Notes: generated from the sequence alone by a model not told the origin. 64,000 nt of DNA from Protonemura montana (GCA_947568835.1 OX387603.1:20174651-20238650); one strand, 5' to 3'; positions 1 through 11,510 are shown, counted from the stretch's first letter. Made by a program: numbers and translations.

Positions 1-59
1 GATATAATGATGATCTGTGTGAAAAAATTAACTGCCCATGATTTGTATATACAAATGTA

Positions 60-65
60 TTTATT
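60..65 (-). promoter_or_regulatory. Candidate polyadenylation signal for PMPCA
   Basis: AATAAA on the minus strand, about 475 nt beyond the PMPCA stop codon. The distance suits an insect 3' UTR, but the hexamer is common in AT-rich DNA and no second signal supports it. The interval 66-539 shows no other gene and is read as 3' UTR. Confidence 0.3.
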
Positions 66-539
66 TGTCGAACATATTTTTCATTCATACTGCGATTCAG
101 TTGGCAAATAAATTACAGTGAAACAGTCAAATTAAAATAATGCTCTACAAAGTATAAAATCAAACATGTAAAACAAATAATGAATAGTCTGTGAATGCAG
201 ACTTCATTTGATGAAAATCAGTACATATTTTGGGTTTTCTGAGCTGCAGAATGTGTAAAAGAACCCCCCAATGGATCTTAACAAGCCTCCCTCGTCCTAA
301 ACGAAGTGGATATTTTTATAAGAGGGCATCTTTGACGAGGTAACTTTTAAACTTCAAACAAGTCAATTAATAGCACAGAGACTAGGCAAGTTGTTTAAGT
401 GATCATTTCTGAGGTTTCCAAATTTGACAACAAGAGAAATGGAGCCGAAGGTTGCTAAAAATCACAACCAAATGAAAAAAAAAGATCTTGAAAGATCATT
501 CAAAACAGTCTTCTTCCTACATTACAGCAAGAAGGTCAC

Positions 540-3500
540 CTATCGAAAGAGCGAGAGCCGGCCTTTGCTTCCCGGCATCCTTCCACTGCTGTCAAGAAGC
601 CCAGCTTGGATGTCGGTGATTGCTGGAATCTTGTCGATTTCCCCTCGGGCAGCTACCGATGGCTGAGACCGAAGTAGTCTCCTAGCTACTCTCTGAACGT
701 CTTCAGCAGTTATTTTTTCTAAAAGAGTACGAGAAATATGCATTAAAAATCAATTATTAAGGAAAGAGAGTCAAACCAAATTCGGAAGCCACCCTCAAAA
801 AACATGCAATGAACTTTTAAGCTGGCTTCACAATGAGGGCTATTATGTCAGACTTAAAAGATTCTCAATCTCACCTATTTCACTAATAAAGTGCTCCGGT
901 CTCTTCCTGTGACCCGTGGCCAGCACCTGGCGACCGATGTCCTCGAACACGACCGGACGCGCTTCCAGGTTCATGAGCAGCATCGACTGCAGTTGTGTCT
1001 TGGCTCGGTGCAGCTCTGCCTTCCCAGTCTTACTCGCCATGTTGACCAGCTCCTTGACCAGCACCTCTGTTAGTTCGCGCACATGCGTTGGCGGCGCACT
1101 TGCATGGATGCAGAACAGGCCTGTGTCGGCGTATGCGTGGTTGTATGCAGTGGCGTTGTACATCCAATGGTACCTGAGGTGAGTCAATTAAAGTGAATGC
1201 ATGTTTTGATAAGCTCCTCAACATCTGTCAATAGAGAATACTGTTCGAACAAGGTGGCAGTTGAGTGGGGAGAGAAGCAGCATTATGGGAATGCCTATAA
1301 TAAGTTTATAAAAGGAATCAAATTATTAGACCCCAATGGGGTGTGCATATTTTCATAGAGGACAGTCTGTATTGAGGAAGTCTAAGAGACCAAGTATTAA
1401 AAATAAAATCAGATTTATGAATGTTCTGACAAAGTGAGAACATAGTGACCTTGGTCAACATCACACAAACACAAGTGATAAGAACATAAGGGAATTAACT
1501 TACTGTAAACCTTTTCTCTGTGAGAAAGTCAAATTTAACTCATGCACACAATATTTTGTAACTTTTCTCGTTACCTGTTGAGCACATTGGTGTAGAGGCG
1601 AGTGTACATGCCCTTTCCTGGACCTCCTGCACTGAACGAACCGCCTCCACCCATCATCATATTCAGAACACAGATGGGGATGAAGTCTGGGTCCTGATGC
1701 GAGCATCCTTCCAGAGCGATAACTACATGGGCAAGTTCAGGAAGGCCGGAAGGCCCCGCATACAACGGAATTTCACAGGTCTCCTAGATTGAGGAAACAT
1801 TTATAACAGCAATTCAGCACGGGTATTTGCAGAATTATACAGAGCCAATGTCCTGCTATGGATATTTCGTGAAATTTTAGCTGATTAAGTGTTGGTTCAT
1901 GCTAATGAAATTCAAACAGTTTAGTAATATCAAAACTGTGATTGGCTCTGTAAATCTCTAGTGATATATTCTATTTTCTTACTTGAATTATGCCTCCAGT
2001 ATATTGGGCAATTGACTCGTCCACCTTTAAATCTCGTGTGGGAATAGTGAGACCAGTGTCTTGTTCCCATATTGGCTTGTGGTCCACAAAGTGTTTCTGC
2101 ACGCTCTCGACGAGAGCATTGTGTTCTACACCAACTCCAGCAACTACCATCCGAGACGGAGAATAGTGCTGCTTAAGATAGGTAAATAAGACCGACTGAT
2201 CAATCTTGTCGATATTTCCGTCCGGGCATATTTTTGGCAGACCTAATGTGTTGTCTCGATAGGCAGCCTGTAAAGTCATCAAATTATTTCAAATATCATG
2301 GACAAACTTTATGGTGTTTATTTCTTTATTTTGATATCAATAGAGTATTATTTCTTACCGCATGGATCATATCCATGAGGAGGGTTTCTTGTTCAGGACG
2401 CATCAGCAATGATTCTATTTCAAATTTTATGGTTTGCCGTGCAACCTCCAACTAGAAGAAAGCAATTGTGCAGTATTCAATTATTTGTAACATTAAATAG
2501 CGAACATAGTGGCCATTAACTAGAATTTGTATGTATCATTAAACCTTACTAGCAATTAACAAGAAGGCCGATTAACATACCTCGTCTATTGAAATTTGCG
2601 GTCTGAGAATAACATCACCAAGAACACGAGATACTGTATCTAACCCTCTGCTGTCAGCAGATGCAGCATACACAAATGTATCTCTTGACGATTGGCAGTC
2701 ACAAATTCCACCATGTTTTTCTAGTTCGTGCATAATCTTATCTTTATTAGAAAATTCTGTAGTTGACTGAAAAAAAGCAATGACCATTGATGTACAATTA
2801 GTTACAGGGAGCAATTTGAGATCTCCCAACAGAAAAAAATATTTAGTAAGTAGTTATTAGTGTCTGAATTTATAAGTGGGGTCATTCCATGTGTAATCAC
2901 TCACCTCAAACTTTGACCGACCCAGATTTTGATGAAAATTGGTATACTTGTTAAGTTTGTTGACTTAGGGGCTATTTTTTAATTTTTTTTTTTTTGGTCC
3001 AACCGTTCGGATATTACAAGGGGGGGAAGTTGGGGTCATTTTGCCCCCCGCGCGTGTAGTGACCACCCTTTCTACGCAATATCTAGGGTTCTATGGGAGC
3101 TACAGAGCTGGGAAAAAAATCATCTGAAAGGTAATTTCATACCCTACCTGAATATGGAAACAAAAATGACGATATGTTAATACGAATTTAATTGTGATTT
3201 TACACATCTGCATTTTCCAAAATGACCATATCGCTGATGAGTCATTTTTGATTTGCCTGATTTTTTTTCTATATGTACAGAACATACATATGATCATGTG
3301 TTCCAAAAATCAAGATGGGTGTTCTACTACTTTCCAAGAAAAAAAAATGTTTTCTGCAAATTCATTCATAATATAAATTAATATGAACTGAATTTAAGAC
3401 AACATTCAAGAAAATGATCATTACTTACAATCATAGCTACTATGAAGTACAAATTTGCATATCTTAAGAGAGATGTAGTTTACCTTATTGAGGTACATAT

Positions 3501-6500
3501 TTTATAAGCCCTGCTGTTGCCCTGTTGGTGTCTGTAGCCGACAAAAAGTATGTTCGACCAGTTGCCGTGTTGGGGTCGGCCAGTGTTAAAACATCAGCAA
3601 AAGCTACAATTAGTTTGTCTTGTACACTGGGATAAAAATATGATGGAGCTGGTCCATGAGGGTGTAGAAAGTTGACTTGAAGTTCAAGAGACTGTGATGA
3701 TTTTTCAAGAACACACGCTAGCCACCAGTCTTCGTTGTATGCTACAGTGATGAAACTGCCCACGTCTTTGAACTCAAACTCGGGTATTTCTGCTGCTGTT
3801 GCTTCCTCCTCTTCTTCTTCTTCTTCTTCTTCTCCTTCTTCATTTTTCTCAACAATCTTCACAATGTTGATTTCTTCAGAAAGAGAAAAGTGTTTCACAT
3901 GTAAGGAAGTTAGCGATTTTGGGTAGAACGCATGAAAGCTTCTTGTGCCTACGATAGTTTTTAATTCTTTGAATCGTTCTTTAAGTTTGATGCCATTTGC
4001 TGTAATCTCTTCATTGGCTACAAACACAAAATTTACAGTCCACACATTTTCTGTTGCCCACCGGTAAAAGTCTATCGGCGTCATTATTTGGTCGGCATAT
4101 GGTTTCTGTAAACTTGCCCGTGCTGCATTTCGTTTTACAGTCCCACCAACTCCATCGCATGGTCCTTTACCGTGGGATGTGGCAAAAAAATGCCACTCAG
4201 CAGTTAGTTCGAAGTCAACTTCATGATGGCACAAGTTGGAAAAATTCTTCTTATTCTTATATTGGGCTGCCGCTCCATCAGAAAAGTAAATTAAATGGGA
4301 TACATCCGAAATGTTTTGTTTCAGGTGTCTTATCAGGTGCTTTTGGAAAGTGTGCACAGTAACGGTGTCATGAGTTAGCGAGTCAGAAATGACAACGTAA
4401 CTTAAATGTTGTATGTCTCGATCTTCAGGCTTAAAGTAACACACAAATGGGTGAAGGGTGCATTGGCTGTTATTCCAATGGTAACCTTGTGCAGCATCCT
4501 GGAGCACAAAAGAATAATTCTCAGCGAAGTCGCCCACTACTAAAACTTCCCCTGGTTTAAGGTTGGCTTTCTTCTCCTGCATGAATGCCGCTTGCTGCCG
4601 TGCAATAAAATCATGATTTCTTAATAAAATGCATTTTTCAATAAAACAGTCAACAAACTCATCTGTAGGTTTCGTAATTGTCTCTAGGGTACATCTGTCT
4701 GTTGACAGCCACTGTTTATAAGTCACAGAGTCTATGAAATTTTCACTGAATGAGATTTCTAGCCATTCACGAAGTTCATCGGTTCCCGGACAATTGCCAC
4801 ACTTTCCTACAAAGCAGTTGAGAAGCGGGGGGTTGCACATGAGGCTGGCAAGGCAGTGTTGGTATGATTTGATGGTACCGTCTGAAAGCAAAGGCAGCTT
4901 TGCTCCCAAAGCCATCAACTTAACGTTTTGGTGTATCGTACAGACACAGACAGAATGTGTCCCAGCTGCTCCTGCCAGAACACAATGTTTGGGTCTGAGC
5001 TCTGCAAACTTCGAGAATCCAACCTTGATGTCAGGATATTTATCTTTGAAGCTGCGATACACTTCACTTAAGTTGCTTAACACTAGTCTCTTCTGGCGGT
5101 GAACTCGATTGTCACCCACTTTAACCGAGACAAAATCTTTTTTACCCGGCATGACACGGCTTACATCATCATTTTCATAAAACTCTTCAATCAGTTGAAT
5201 GCAATCAGGGGAAAGAGTTTTTCCTGCTTTTTGATTTGCAGATGGCAGTATCCCTTGGGCCTTTACTAGTTGTTTGGTTTTACGTACCAAATGGTTAGAT
5301 GCATTGAACTCTTGCATTATTCTCTTAATGCTCCAACTTTTTGGAAGCACAGATAAAATTGTTATTTTCTCGCTTCTGGTACTCGTCTTAAACTTTTCTT
5401 TCAGTTGTGCTATTATCTCTGACCCATCACGGATGCTGTCCTTGCACTCCTCTGAAGATGTCAAATCTTCTTTGCTGATTTCTTCATTACTGGGAGATAC
5501 TAGTTCCAATCTCTTCTTTACACCTTGTGTTATTTCGCTGAACTTTCTTTTCGAATAAAACATAGATTTACCCTTTAGTTTGGTGGTATTAATAGGTGAC
5601 ACACCAAATGCAGCTAAAGACTGATTCACGGCATCTGCTTCACAGGGTATGTCCACGAAAGGTAGGTCAAGTTCAGTGGATTTAGTTGGCGTTAGAACAG
5701 AAACGGTTGTTAGTTCCTTCAGCCTGAGCGAGAGCAGCTTACGGCAAGTTGAGCATAATTTCTTTCCAGGGATGAGGTCGGCAATCTCCAAGTATTTCGT
5801 CCTGGATGCTGCATTAATTTCTCTTAACCCATTAACTTTCACTTTTCCACAGTGAGCCTGAAACGGATCGCAGCATAACTTGTGGTGACAGCTATACAGA
5901 CGAAGGAATTTCTTTTCATGTAAATGACACACGGTCTTCACATTATCACACTTAGTACGCAGAGCTAATGATAACTGCTGGTCACTATTGAAACTTTCAA
6001 TGCTTTTAATCGCTAGATCTTCGATGGGTCCACATTCTTCTTCAAAGAACAGTCCAATTGAGCACATTATGAATCTCTAAATAAAAGGTGCTTGAGAGCA
6101 AATTAGCTTCTATCCTCATCAACATGAGGCCAGAGACTGATTGCTTTAGTCCAGACAAGAAATTACCAAACTTTTTACTTGTAACCTGTTACAACTTGAT
6201 CCATGATTCAGGAGCATGACAAACAATCTATAGTTGTATTCTAGGGAATACCATTTTAAGATTCTTGTAGATGCAAGTCCAGACAAGAAATGAACAAACT
6301 TTTGACTTCTATGAACTGTTTCAACTTGATCCATGATTTACAGGAATATGGCAAACAATCGATTTGTATTGTAGAGAATAACATTTCAAGAACATGCAAC
6401 TGTGCAAACAAAAATCAACTTTAATATAAAATATATGCCAGTGCTCTGATCACAATAATTGTGATCAAAATGCTGTTCTACTGGCAAAAAGGCACTTTTT

Positions 6501-7726
6501 TATAGAAAAAATTTTTTTTCTTGGAAAGTGGTAAAACACCCATCTTGATTTTTGGAACACATGATCATATGTATGTTCTGTATATATAGAAAAAAAATCA
6601 GGCAAATCAAAAATGACTCATCAGCGATATGGTCATTTTGGAAAATGCAGATGTGTAAAATCACAATTAAATTCGTATTAACATATCGTCATTTTTGTTT
6701 CCATATTCAGGTAGGGTATGAAATTACCTTTCAGATGATTTTTTTCCCAGCTCTGTAGCTCCCATAGAACCCTAGATATTGCGTAGAAAGGGTGGTCACT
6801 ACACGCCCGGGGGGCAAAATGACCCCAACTTCCCCCCCTTGTAATATCCGAACGGTTGGACCAAAAAAAAAAAAAAAAAAAAATAGCCCCTAAGTCAACA
6901 AACTTAACAAGTATACCAATTTTCATCAAAATCTGGGTCGGTCAAAGTGAAATTTAATTAAAAGTGAGTGATTACACATGGAATGACCCAGTGGGAAAAA
7001 TTGTTTAACATTCAGAAGCTCTTTGCAAAAACTTACGTTAAATGCAAGCTTTTCTAGGAAATGTGAAATGCCACTTGGGTAGGCAACTTCATATCTGGAT
7101 CCAGAATCGATCACCACACCAATCGTACAAAACTGTCCAAAGCGATTCTCTGATGCAACTCTCAGCCCATTTGACAAAGTTGTAACTTGTGTTGTGTGAT
7201 ATTCATCTTTCAAAGTAGCATATACTACGTTTGGAAGGCCTGGTAGCGGTTCTGTTAATGGAGGTTGAGTTGATGACTTGTTTTCTGGTGGTGGGTTTTC
7301 TGCCTTAGACGAGAACTTGGTCACTTGAAATGTTGACCATTTAGTGTTCCGGACTGGACCACTAAAAACCAAGAACACAACATATGATAGAATTGCTCAA
7401 TTTGTTATGTCTTTTTTCAGGATCTGGGACTGAAGGTTCCCACAATGGTGTACATGTAATATTATACACTACTGTCAATAGCAGTGATAATACAACTATT
7501 TTGAGCAGTATTTTGAGTATTTTGAGCTTTAACAGTAAAATACGAAATGAGTAGTTTCAATCTTGGCTTGAATATTCTCCAAAGATCGTTTCTAACCAGA
7601 GAAGTACAAAGACGTAAAGTTTTTTTGGTTAAGGAGGTAGGCAGAGAAGTGTGAGAAGTAGTCTGAGACTCACATTGCTTTGCTGACAAGCCGAGCACCA
7701 AGGCCTGAAAGACCAATACTTTTCAT
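540..7726 (-). CDS. PMPCA: Mitochondrial processing peptidase alpha subunit (8 exons)
   Basis: Alpha subunit of the matrix metalloprotease that removes presequences from imported mitochondrial proteins. It is the substrate-binding, non-catalytic partner of the beta subunit. Exons in coding order: 7674-7726, 7037-7361, 2581-2766, 2359-2451, 1983-2267, 1575-1783, 875-1173, 540-718. All introns are GT-AG with matching phase and give 542 residues, the usual family length. Exon 1 encodes the basic presequence [17 protein letters not shown]. An in-frame TAA lies 33 nt upstream of this ATG, which fixes the start. Exon 2 ends in HFLEKLAFN, the alpha version of the region where beta subunits carry HxxEH zinc ligands, so a non-catalytic role is expected. 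Exon 6 has the glycine-rich loop [17 protein letters not shown] used in substrate recognition. Intron 2 (2767-7036) is inflated by a transposon in the same orientation. No frameshift or stop was seen. Confidence 0.96.
2879..3355. repeat. Left terminal inverted repeat of the intronic transposon
   Basis: Reverse complement of ~6508-6989 with few differences. It contains a T-rich tract followed by a G run and a GC-rich patch near 3040-3060. The repeat fades inside about 3355, where the two arms diverge. Confidence 0.88.
3485..6067 (-). CDS. Transposase of the intronic TIR transposon, 860 aa
   Basis: One uninterrupted ORF between the inverted repeats. The N-terminal ~110 residues are rich in paired Cys and His ([21 protein letters not shown]), suggesting a zinc-binding DNA-recognition domain. 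The C-terminal half has three acidic-residue motifs of the kind expected in an RNase-H-fold DDE/D catalytic core: VVGDFAENY (D513), [13 protein letters not shown] (D597) and [11 protein letters not shown] (D638). An acidic Glu-rich run lies near residues 735-752. The motif trio resembles uncharacterised arthropod and cnidarian proteins as I remember them; the family name is uncertain. No disabling change was seen, so it may encode an active enzyme. It would be transcribed in the same direction as PMPCA, from inside its second intron. Confidence 0.85.
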   Translation of the reverse strand: MCSIGLFFEEECGPIEDLAIKSIESFNSDQQLSLALRTKCDNVKTVCHLHEKKFLRLYSCHHKLCCDPFQAHCGKVKVNGLREINAASRTKYLEIADLIPGKKLCSTCRKLLSLRLKELTTVSVLTPTKSTELDLPFVDIPCEADAVNQSLAAFGVSPINTTKLKGKSMFYSKRKFSEITQGVKKRLELVSPSNEEISKEDLTSSEECKDSIRDGSEIIAQLKEKFKTSTRSEKITILSVLPKSWSIKRIMQEFNASNHLVRKTKQLVKAQGILPSANQKAGKTLSPDCIQLIEEFYENDDVSRVMPGKKDFVSVKVGDNRVHRQKRLVLSNLSEVYRSFKDKYPDIKVGFSKFAELRPKHCVLAGAAGTHSVCVCTIHQNVKLMALGAKLPLLSDGTIKSYQHCLASLMCNPPLLNCFVGKCGNCPGTDELREWLEISFSENFIDSVTYKQWLSTDRCTLETITKPTDEFVDCFIEKCILLRNHDFIARQQAAFMQEKKANLKPGEVLVVGDFAENYSFVLQDAAQGYHWNNSQCTLHPFVCYFKPEDRDIQHLSYVVISDSLTHDTVTVHTFQKHLIRHLKQNISDVSHLIYFSDGAAAQYKNKKNFSNLCHHEVDFELTAEWHFFATSHGKGPCDGVGGTVKRNAARASLQKPYADQIMTPIDFYRWATENVWTVNFVFVANEEITANGIKLKERFKELKTIVGTRSFHAFYPKSLTSLHVKHFSLSEEINIVKIVEKNEEGEEEEEEEEEEATAAEIPEFEFKDVGSFITVAYNEDWWLACVLEKSSQSLELQVNFLHPHGPAPSYFYPSVQDKLIVAFADVLTLADPNTATGRTYFLSATDTNRATAGLIKYVPQ
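6149..6401. repeat. Two tandem ~128-bp subterminal repeats in the transposon
   Basis: Units begin with GTCCAGACAAGAAAT at 6149 and again at 6277, and both continue through a shared AACTTGATCCATGATT block and a CAAACAATC block. They lie between the transposase start codon (6067) and the right inverted repeat. That placement suits transposase-binding or promoter repeats, which is inference. Confidence 0.75.
6508..6989. repeat. Right terminal inverted repeat of the intronic transposon
   Basis: Inverted copy of 2879-3355. It differs mainly in the length of the A run at 6863-6883 and in about 12 extra bases near 6950-6961. It lies upstream of the transposase and so may carry its promoter. Confidence 0.88.
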
Positions 7727-8152
7727 TGCACCTGACCTTATTTGTCTATTGAAGAGTTAATTTAATTGATTAAAAGATATATGTAATACGGCTGAATTCA
7801 AGACAAAATACGACTCTTCCACGCTTTGGCAGGCAGGCCACCCATATGACTAGTACAGTGGTGCCATATTTAAAGTTTTAAAGTTACACCCGACAAGAGC
7901 ACAATCACTGTTATTTTTATTTAATTTTATTTAAAAATAAGTGTTGATTTTAAAATATACTCATTCTTTTAATGTTAAAATTAAAGCTGCTGTTTGACCT
8001 GTAATTGAACGCAAACAAACACACACAAGAAACGCTACTTTGAAATTCAAGGGTTTGCTTCACTCGCTCATCGGTAATCCGTGAAAACATCCGTGAAAAC
8101 GTTGCAAGTAACGTAACACGCAACGGAGAGATTGCAGTAGGTAATGGAATAT
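7727..8152. other. Upstream flank of PMPCA, no gene recognised
   Basis: AT-rich sequence just upstream of the PMPCA start codon, so it should contain the 5' UTR and core promoter. I did not find a convincing TATA or initiator. The part above 7950 may be the 3' end of the adjacent LINE remnant. Confidence 0.4.
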
Positions 8153-9660
8153 TCACAAGTTTTCATGGGCAGCTGTTTGATTAATTGGAGCAAGCCGGTA
8201 TTTGTAAGTCATGAAGGAGTCTGAAAGGATGTCTATGTCAAGGCAGGTAGTTGTAATTGTATTGTAGGAAGTCATTAGTCTTTTGATGCACCCGTGCTTG
8301 TGGATATCAATCCTTTGATCAATCCTACATTTTAGCGGTCTGAAAGGATGGTAATTTTGAGTTTGTCTGGATGGTGTTGCGAAGCGGATTTGAAATAGCA
8401 GTCTAGAGGTGTCGATATTGTTGTTGGGAAGTTTGTGTATGAATGTGAGGTTGGTCAGCTCCCTACGCTGTGAGAGGGTGGATAGGTTTAATTTGCTGCA
8501 CGTCTGTGGGTAGTCGAAGGAGTGATGGTTTATCTGGGCTTTGCAATTAATCCATTTGATGAAACTGTGTTGCAGTCGTTCGATGGTGGAGATATGTGTT
8601 TTGTCTTGTGGTGTGGGTTCCAAATCACTGATGCATAGTCAACTTAATAAGTTACTTAATGAAGTCACCGGCGTAGTTGGGGAAGATCGTTTTGAAATCG
8701 ATATTTAAAAAAAAATCAAGATCGTCGTCAAAAAAAGATTTTTAAAATGATCGATGTTCGCGATGGTTTTTTTTTAAGTTCAAATTAAAATTCGTTTCAA
8801 TCGATCAAGTTTATTTAAAAGATCGTTTTCGAAAAAAAAATCATTTGATCTCTGGAAAAAACGTATTTTTTAGCACCTACAGGTACCTACTGGGAAATGC
8901 AATTTTAATATAGAAATAGACGGAAAGCAATGCGACGAGGACTATGATTTGAAGTTAAGATTATAAGAAGAAAATGTACAACCTGCAAACACTTAGGTAA
9001 TAGGAACAAAAATGCCTTGCATGTTGAAAAACGTTTAAAAACGATATTTTTAAAAGGATCGTCGAAAATCGGATCGCGATCGAATAAAAAGATCGTGAAA
9101 TACAAAAAAGATCGCAATCAGTTCGAATATCACCCCCCAACTATGGTCACCGGTAGGTTGGTTGGAGGATGAGTTAAAGAAGCCTAGGAACTGGTTGCTG
9201 GCTGTGATGGCGTCAAAAGATTTAACTCCGTTGATACTCGCTTCTAAGGGAATGCAGCTTGATTTGGTCTTTGATCTAATAAAGCAGAATAGAAGTTTAT
9301 TATCAGTTTTCACTTTGGTATCAATGTCAAACAGATGTCCTGACCATTTGTCCTTTTGCAATTTCTTAAAATCAGATCTGGCTAAGCTAAACTCTACATA
9401 ATTACACTCCAGACCACTGCGTTACCACCGCCTATGGGCCCTGTTTTCAGCGTTAAGACACGCAATCAAGTCCTTGTCGTACCAAACGGGGTATTTCGTC
9501 GGGTTGACTGCAGACTGGGGCACATGTTCGGTCGTGATTTTGCTGACTTCATCGTAGAACTTATTACAGTAGTTCTACTCGCGTTCACGGCGGTTAGAAG
9601 AGACTCCCATGGTGTGTTAGGAATCCGTAAAGTAGGTCCATGTCCGCTATTTTCCGCAGC
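8153..9660 (-). mobile_element. LINE (Jockey/CR1-like) ORF2 remnant, internally deleted and interrupted
   Basis: Read on the minus strand, 9660-9154 encodes the linker before reverse transcriptase: NKFYDEV, KYPVWYDKDLI, FIRSKTKSSCIP and FLGFFNS. An in-frame stop follows RAHRRW. After the MITE at 8672-9145, 8663-8153 encodes the post-catalytic C-terminus: VDYASVIWNPH, then TIERLQHSFIKWI and LSTLSQRRELTNLTFIHKL. The two parts are joined with the whole catalytic core missing, and a single-base frameshift separates the VDYASVIW block from the TIERLQ block. The copy is dead. The clade is judged only from C-terminal motif style. Confidence 0.8.
8672..9145. mobile_element. hAT-like MITE, 474 bp, inserted in a LINE remnant
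   Basis: Flanked by a perfect 8-bp direct repeat GTCACCGG (8664-8671 and 9146-9153), the size typical of hAT insertions. Terminal inverted repeats are CGTAGTTGGGG on the left and CCCCAACTATG on the right, the hAT-like outer C(A) being altered on the left. The interior is AT-rich with many GATCG motifs on both arms and no ORF, so it is non-autonomous. It interrupts the LINE and is therefore younger than the LINE's deletion. Confidence 0.82.
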
Positions 9661-10950
9661 AGCAGCTCACGCCTCGGTGTCTTCGTTCAACGTGTAGGGA
9701 TGGGGATTGTCAATTGGCAACAATACAACATTGGATGATTTTTTTGTGAATGGGGAACTAAAAGAACCGAAGGCAACAGTCCGAAAGACAGAGTTACGCA
9801 TTCCCTCACCCCTTAAAAAAAGTGGAGAAAACAAACTATGTTTGCTAACCTGCAACCCAACTCAAATTGTGCTTGTGAAGTTCTAGTTATTTATCATGCA
9901 GAGCCAGTGTCGGACTGGTCAGGGCAGCCAGGCTGCAAATGCCTGCCGGTCGGAGCCGGCTGGCATTTTTTAAATTTTATTTTCGTGCTTAAACCCACAA
10001 ATCAGGCTTCCAAGCATAATTTTGGAAACAATTCGAAGATCACTTTTGTAGCCTTACGGAATAACACTATACGCCTGTCATTCGGGCCTCGCGACACCGA
10101 CACAAACGGGGCCACGGTTCAACCCGTTTCAATCGCCTCTCGCTCTTTCAATGCGACACCAAAATGAATAGCATTTTATACAATGCACTTATATAGCACT
10201 TGGGGCAGACACAACGAAATTCCACACTCAGGGGACCCCACCCAGTGACGACGCTAAGAATTTTCCTTGGGAGGCCCGGGGTAAGTCCCAAAAATGCATG
10301 GGGTGGCCACCGAATTGGTTTTTTTTTTTACTGTGTGGGCCAAGGGGAATCTATTTATGAACGTATTAATTTATTTCAATTAATGTATTTATTTCCCATG
10401 TAAATCACAAACTGGTTACTGGATAATGGGCTCGTCAGTTCATGTACAATGTTACATAATATTAATGCATAATTAATAATGCACAATACAATAACAAAAT
10501 AATAAATAATAAGATAAAAACATACTAACTAATGTTTAAAAGATATTTGAAAGAATTTCTTCACTCGATAGAGAGGATTGTCGAAGAAAACTTGTTTCAC
10601 ATTACAAGAATGTGCGCGTGGGTTACCTCGGTCAACCTAAATTACCCAGCCATTGTTTCTTCCTGGAAATGTATTGTTGAAAGGATTGATAAACTAACGT
10701 TGCTTACCTCTGCTCGCACGAGGAGTTGGGGGTAGGAATTCCAAGGCAATCCTGCTAACATCTTTTGACCAAAACATTAGGCCGAAATAACGCGATCAAA
10801 AGAAAATCTGTCCAACTTATAAACCGCAAGTTTGTACAAAATAAAGTGGTATATCGTCTGCACTCTGAGTAAATTAGAACAGCGCATTGACAAGGAAAAA
10901 TTAAAATAAAAGGCATTTTGAAAATAATTGGGTTGGTGGGCGCCGTCCAC
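9661..10950. other. Intergenic, no gene recognised
   Basis: Mixed AT-rich sequence. 9660-9860 may be eroded LINE sequence upstream of the linker region. 9905-9975 is locally GC-rich (GCCGGTCGGAGCCGGC). No coding pattern or repeat end was found. Confidence 0.5.
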
Positions 10951-11457
10951 CCTGAAATTAATCTGGGAACGAATGACGTTGTTAGGAAATTTAGTTTGCC
11001 TGTGAAAACTTTGAAGCAACTCGTGGTACGCGTGAGTGCCACGGGACTGCCTATACGTACGGTTAATCCAACCATGACAAGTTTCGACTGAAATAATCGT
11101 CTAAAACGAGGCGAAAATTTGTCTCTTCGTGCCAGGCGAGTAGCCGACCGAAGAGTATCGCCTGAAACCTACTGCATCGCTGTTCAGGTGACGTCACAAC
11201 ACGTGCTCGATCGACCCAGCCTCCTACCTTCGATCAACTGAAGCTCGGCTCCCATTGGCTGACCGGGTTTTGAAGTGGATCTAGGTGATAACAGCAATGG
11301 CGTCCACGGCTGCTATCACAGACCAAATGTTTTCCAGGCATGCAGACGCTAAAGAACTGCAAATTCTCGTACTTTAATTGCGGATGTTTATTTAGATTAA
11401 GTTTAACTGTGTTAGCATTTTTTAGATGTGAGTGATCTTGACCAAATCAAGTCACAT
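10951..11457 (-). repeat. Promoter-like repeat module, copy A (inverted)
   Basis: Homologous, in reverse orientation, to 15374-15876 and 19222-19716. On the minus strand it carries a CCAAT box, CACGTG, the palindrome TGACGTCA, an initiator TCAGT with A at 11089, and an ATG at 11075. The 76 nt from that ATG to 11000 are identical in all three copies. The splice-donor position here reads GC instead of GT. Upstream sequence differs from copy B at about 5% of positions, and downstream sequence is much more diverged. Confidence 0.8.
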
Positions 11458-11510
11458 GGCGGGTCCAATTTCTTACGAGCCCTCCTGCAATCGTCACACC
11501 GGACGGTTTG

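Larger units (their letters stand above)
2879..6989 (-). mobile_element. 4.1-kb TIR DNA transposon, apparently intact, in PMPCA intron 2
   Basis: The ends are GGGTCATTCC and GGAATGACCC, flanked on both sides by AGTG (2875-2878 and 6990-6993), which I read as a 4-bp target-site duplication. Terminal inverted repeats of ~480 bp run 2879 to ~3355 and ~6508 to 6989. A 68-codon stretch read from both repeats differs at one residue, so the insertion looks young; a short indel lies in the outer part of the repeat. The interior holds one long transposase ORF. Removing the element and one AGTG leaves a plausible continuous intron. A 4-bp duplication with a DDD-like transposase would fit Sola-type elements, but I could not confirm the superfamily. 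Orientation is sense to PMPCA. Confidence 0.9.

Noticed and set aside
3100-3306. 68-codon ORF repeated at 6552-6758 with one residue changed
   Set aside because: Lies wholly in the transposon terminal inverted repeats; duplicated because the repeats are, with no coding evidence.
3735-3926. 63-codon plus-strand ORF with a long Ser run
   Set aside because: Antisense of the Glu-rich stretch in the transposase; the Ser run is its complement.
10755-11075. 106-codon minus-strand ORF covering the promoter-module mini-exon
   Set aside because: Its start is the conserved ATG block, but the extension past the donor position is not shared by copies B and C, so the long ORF itself is probably accidental.
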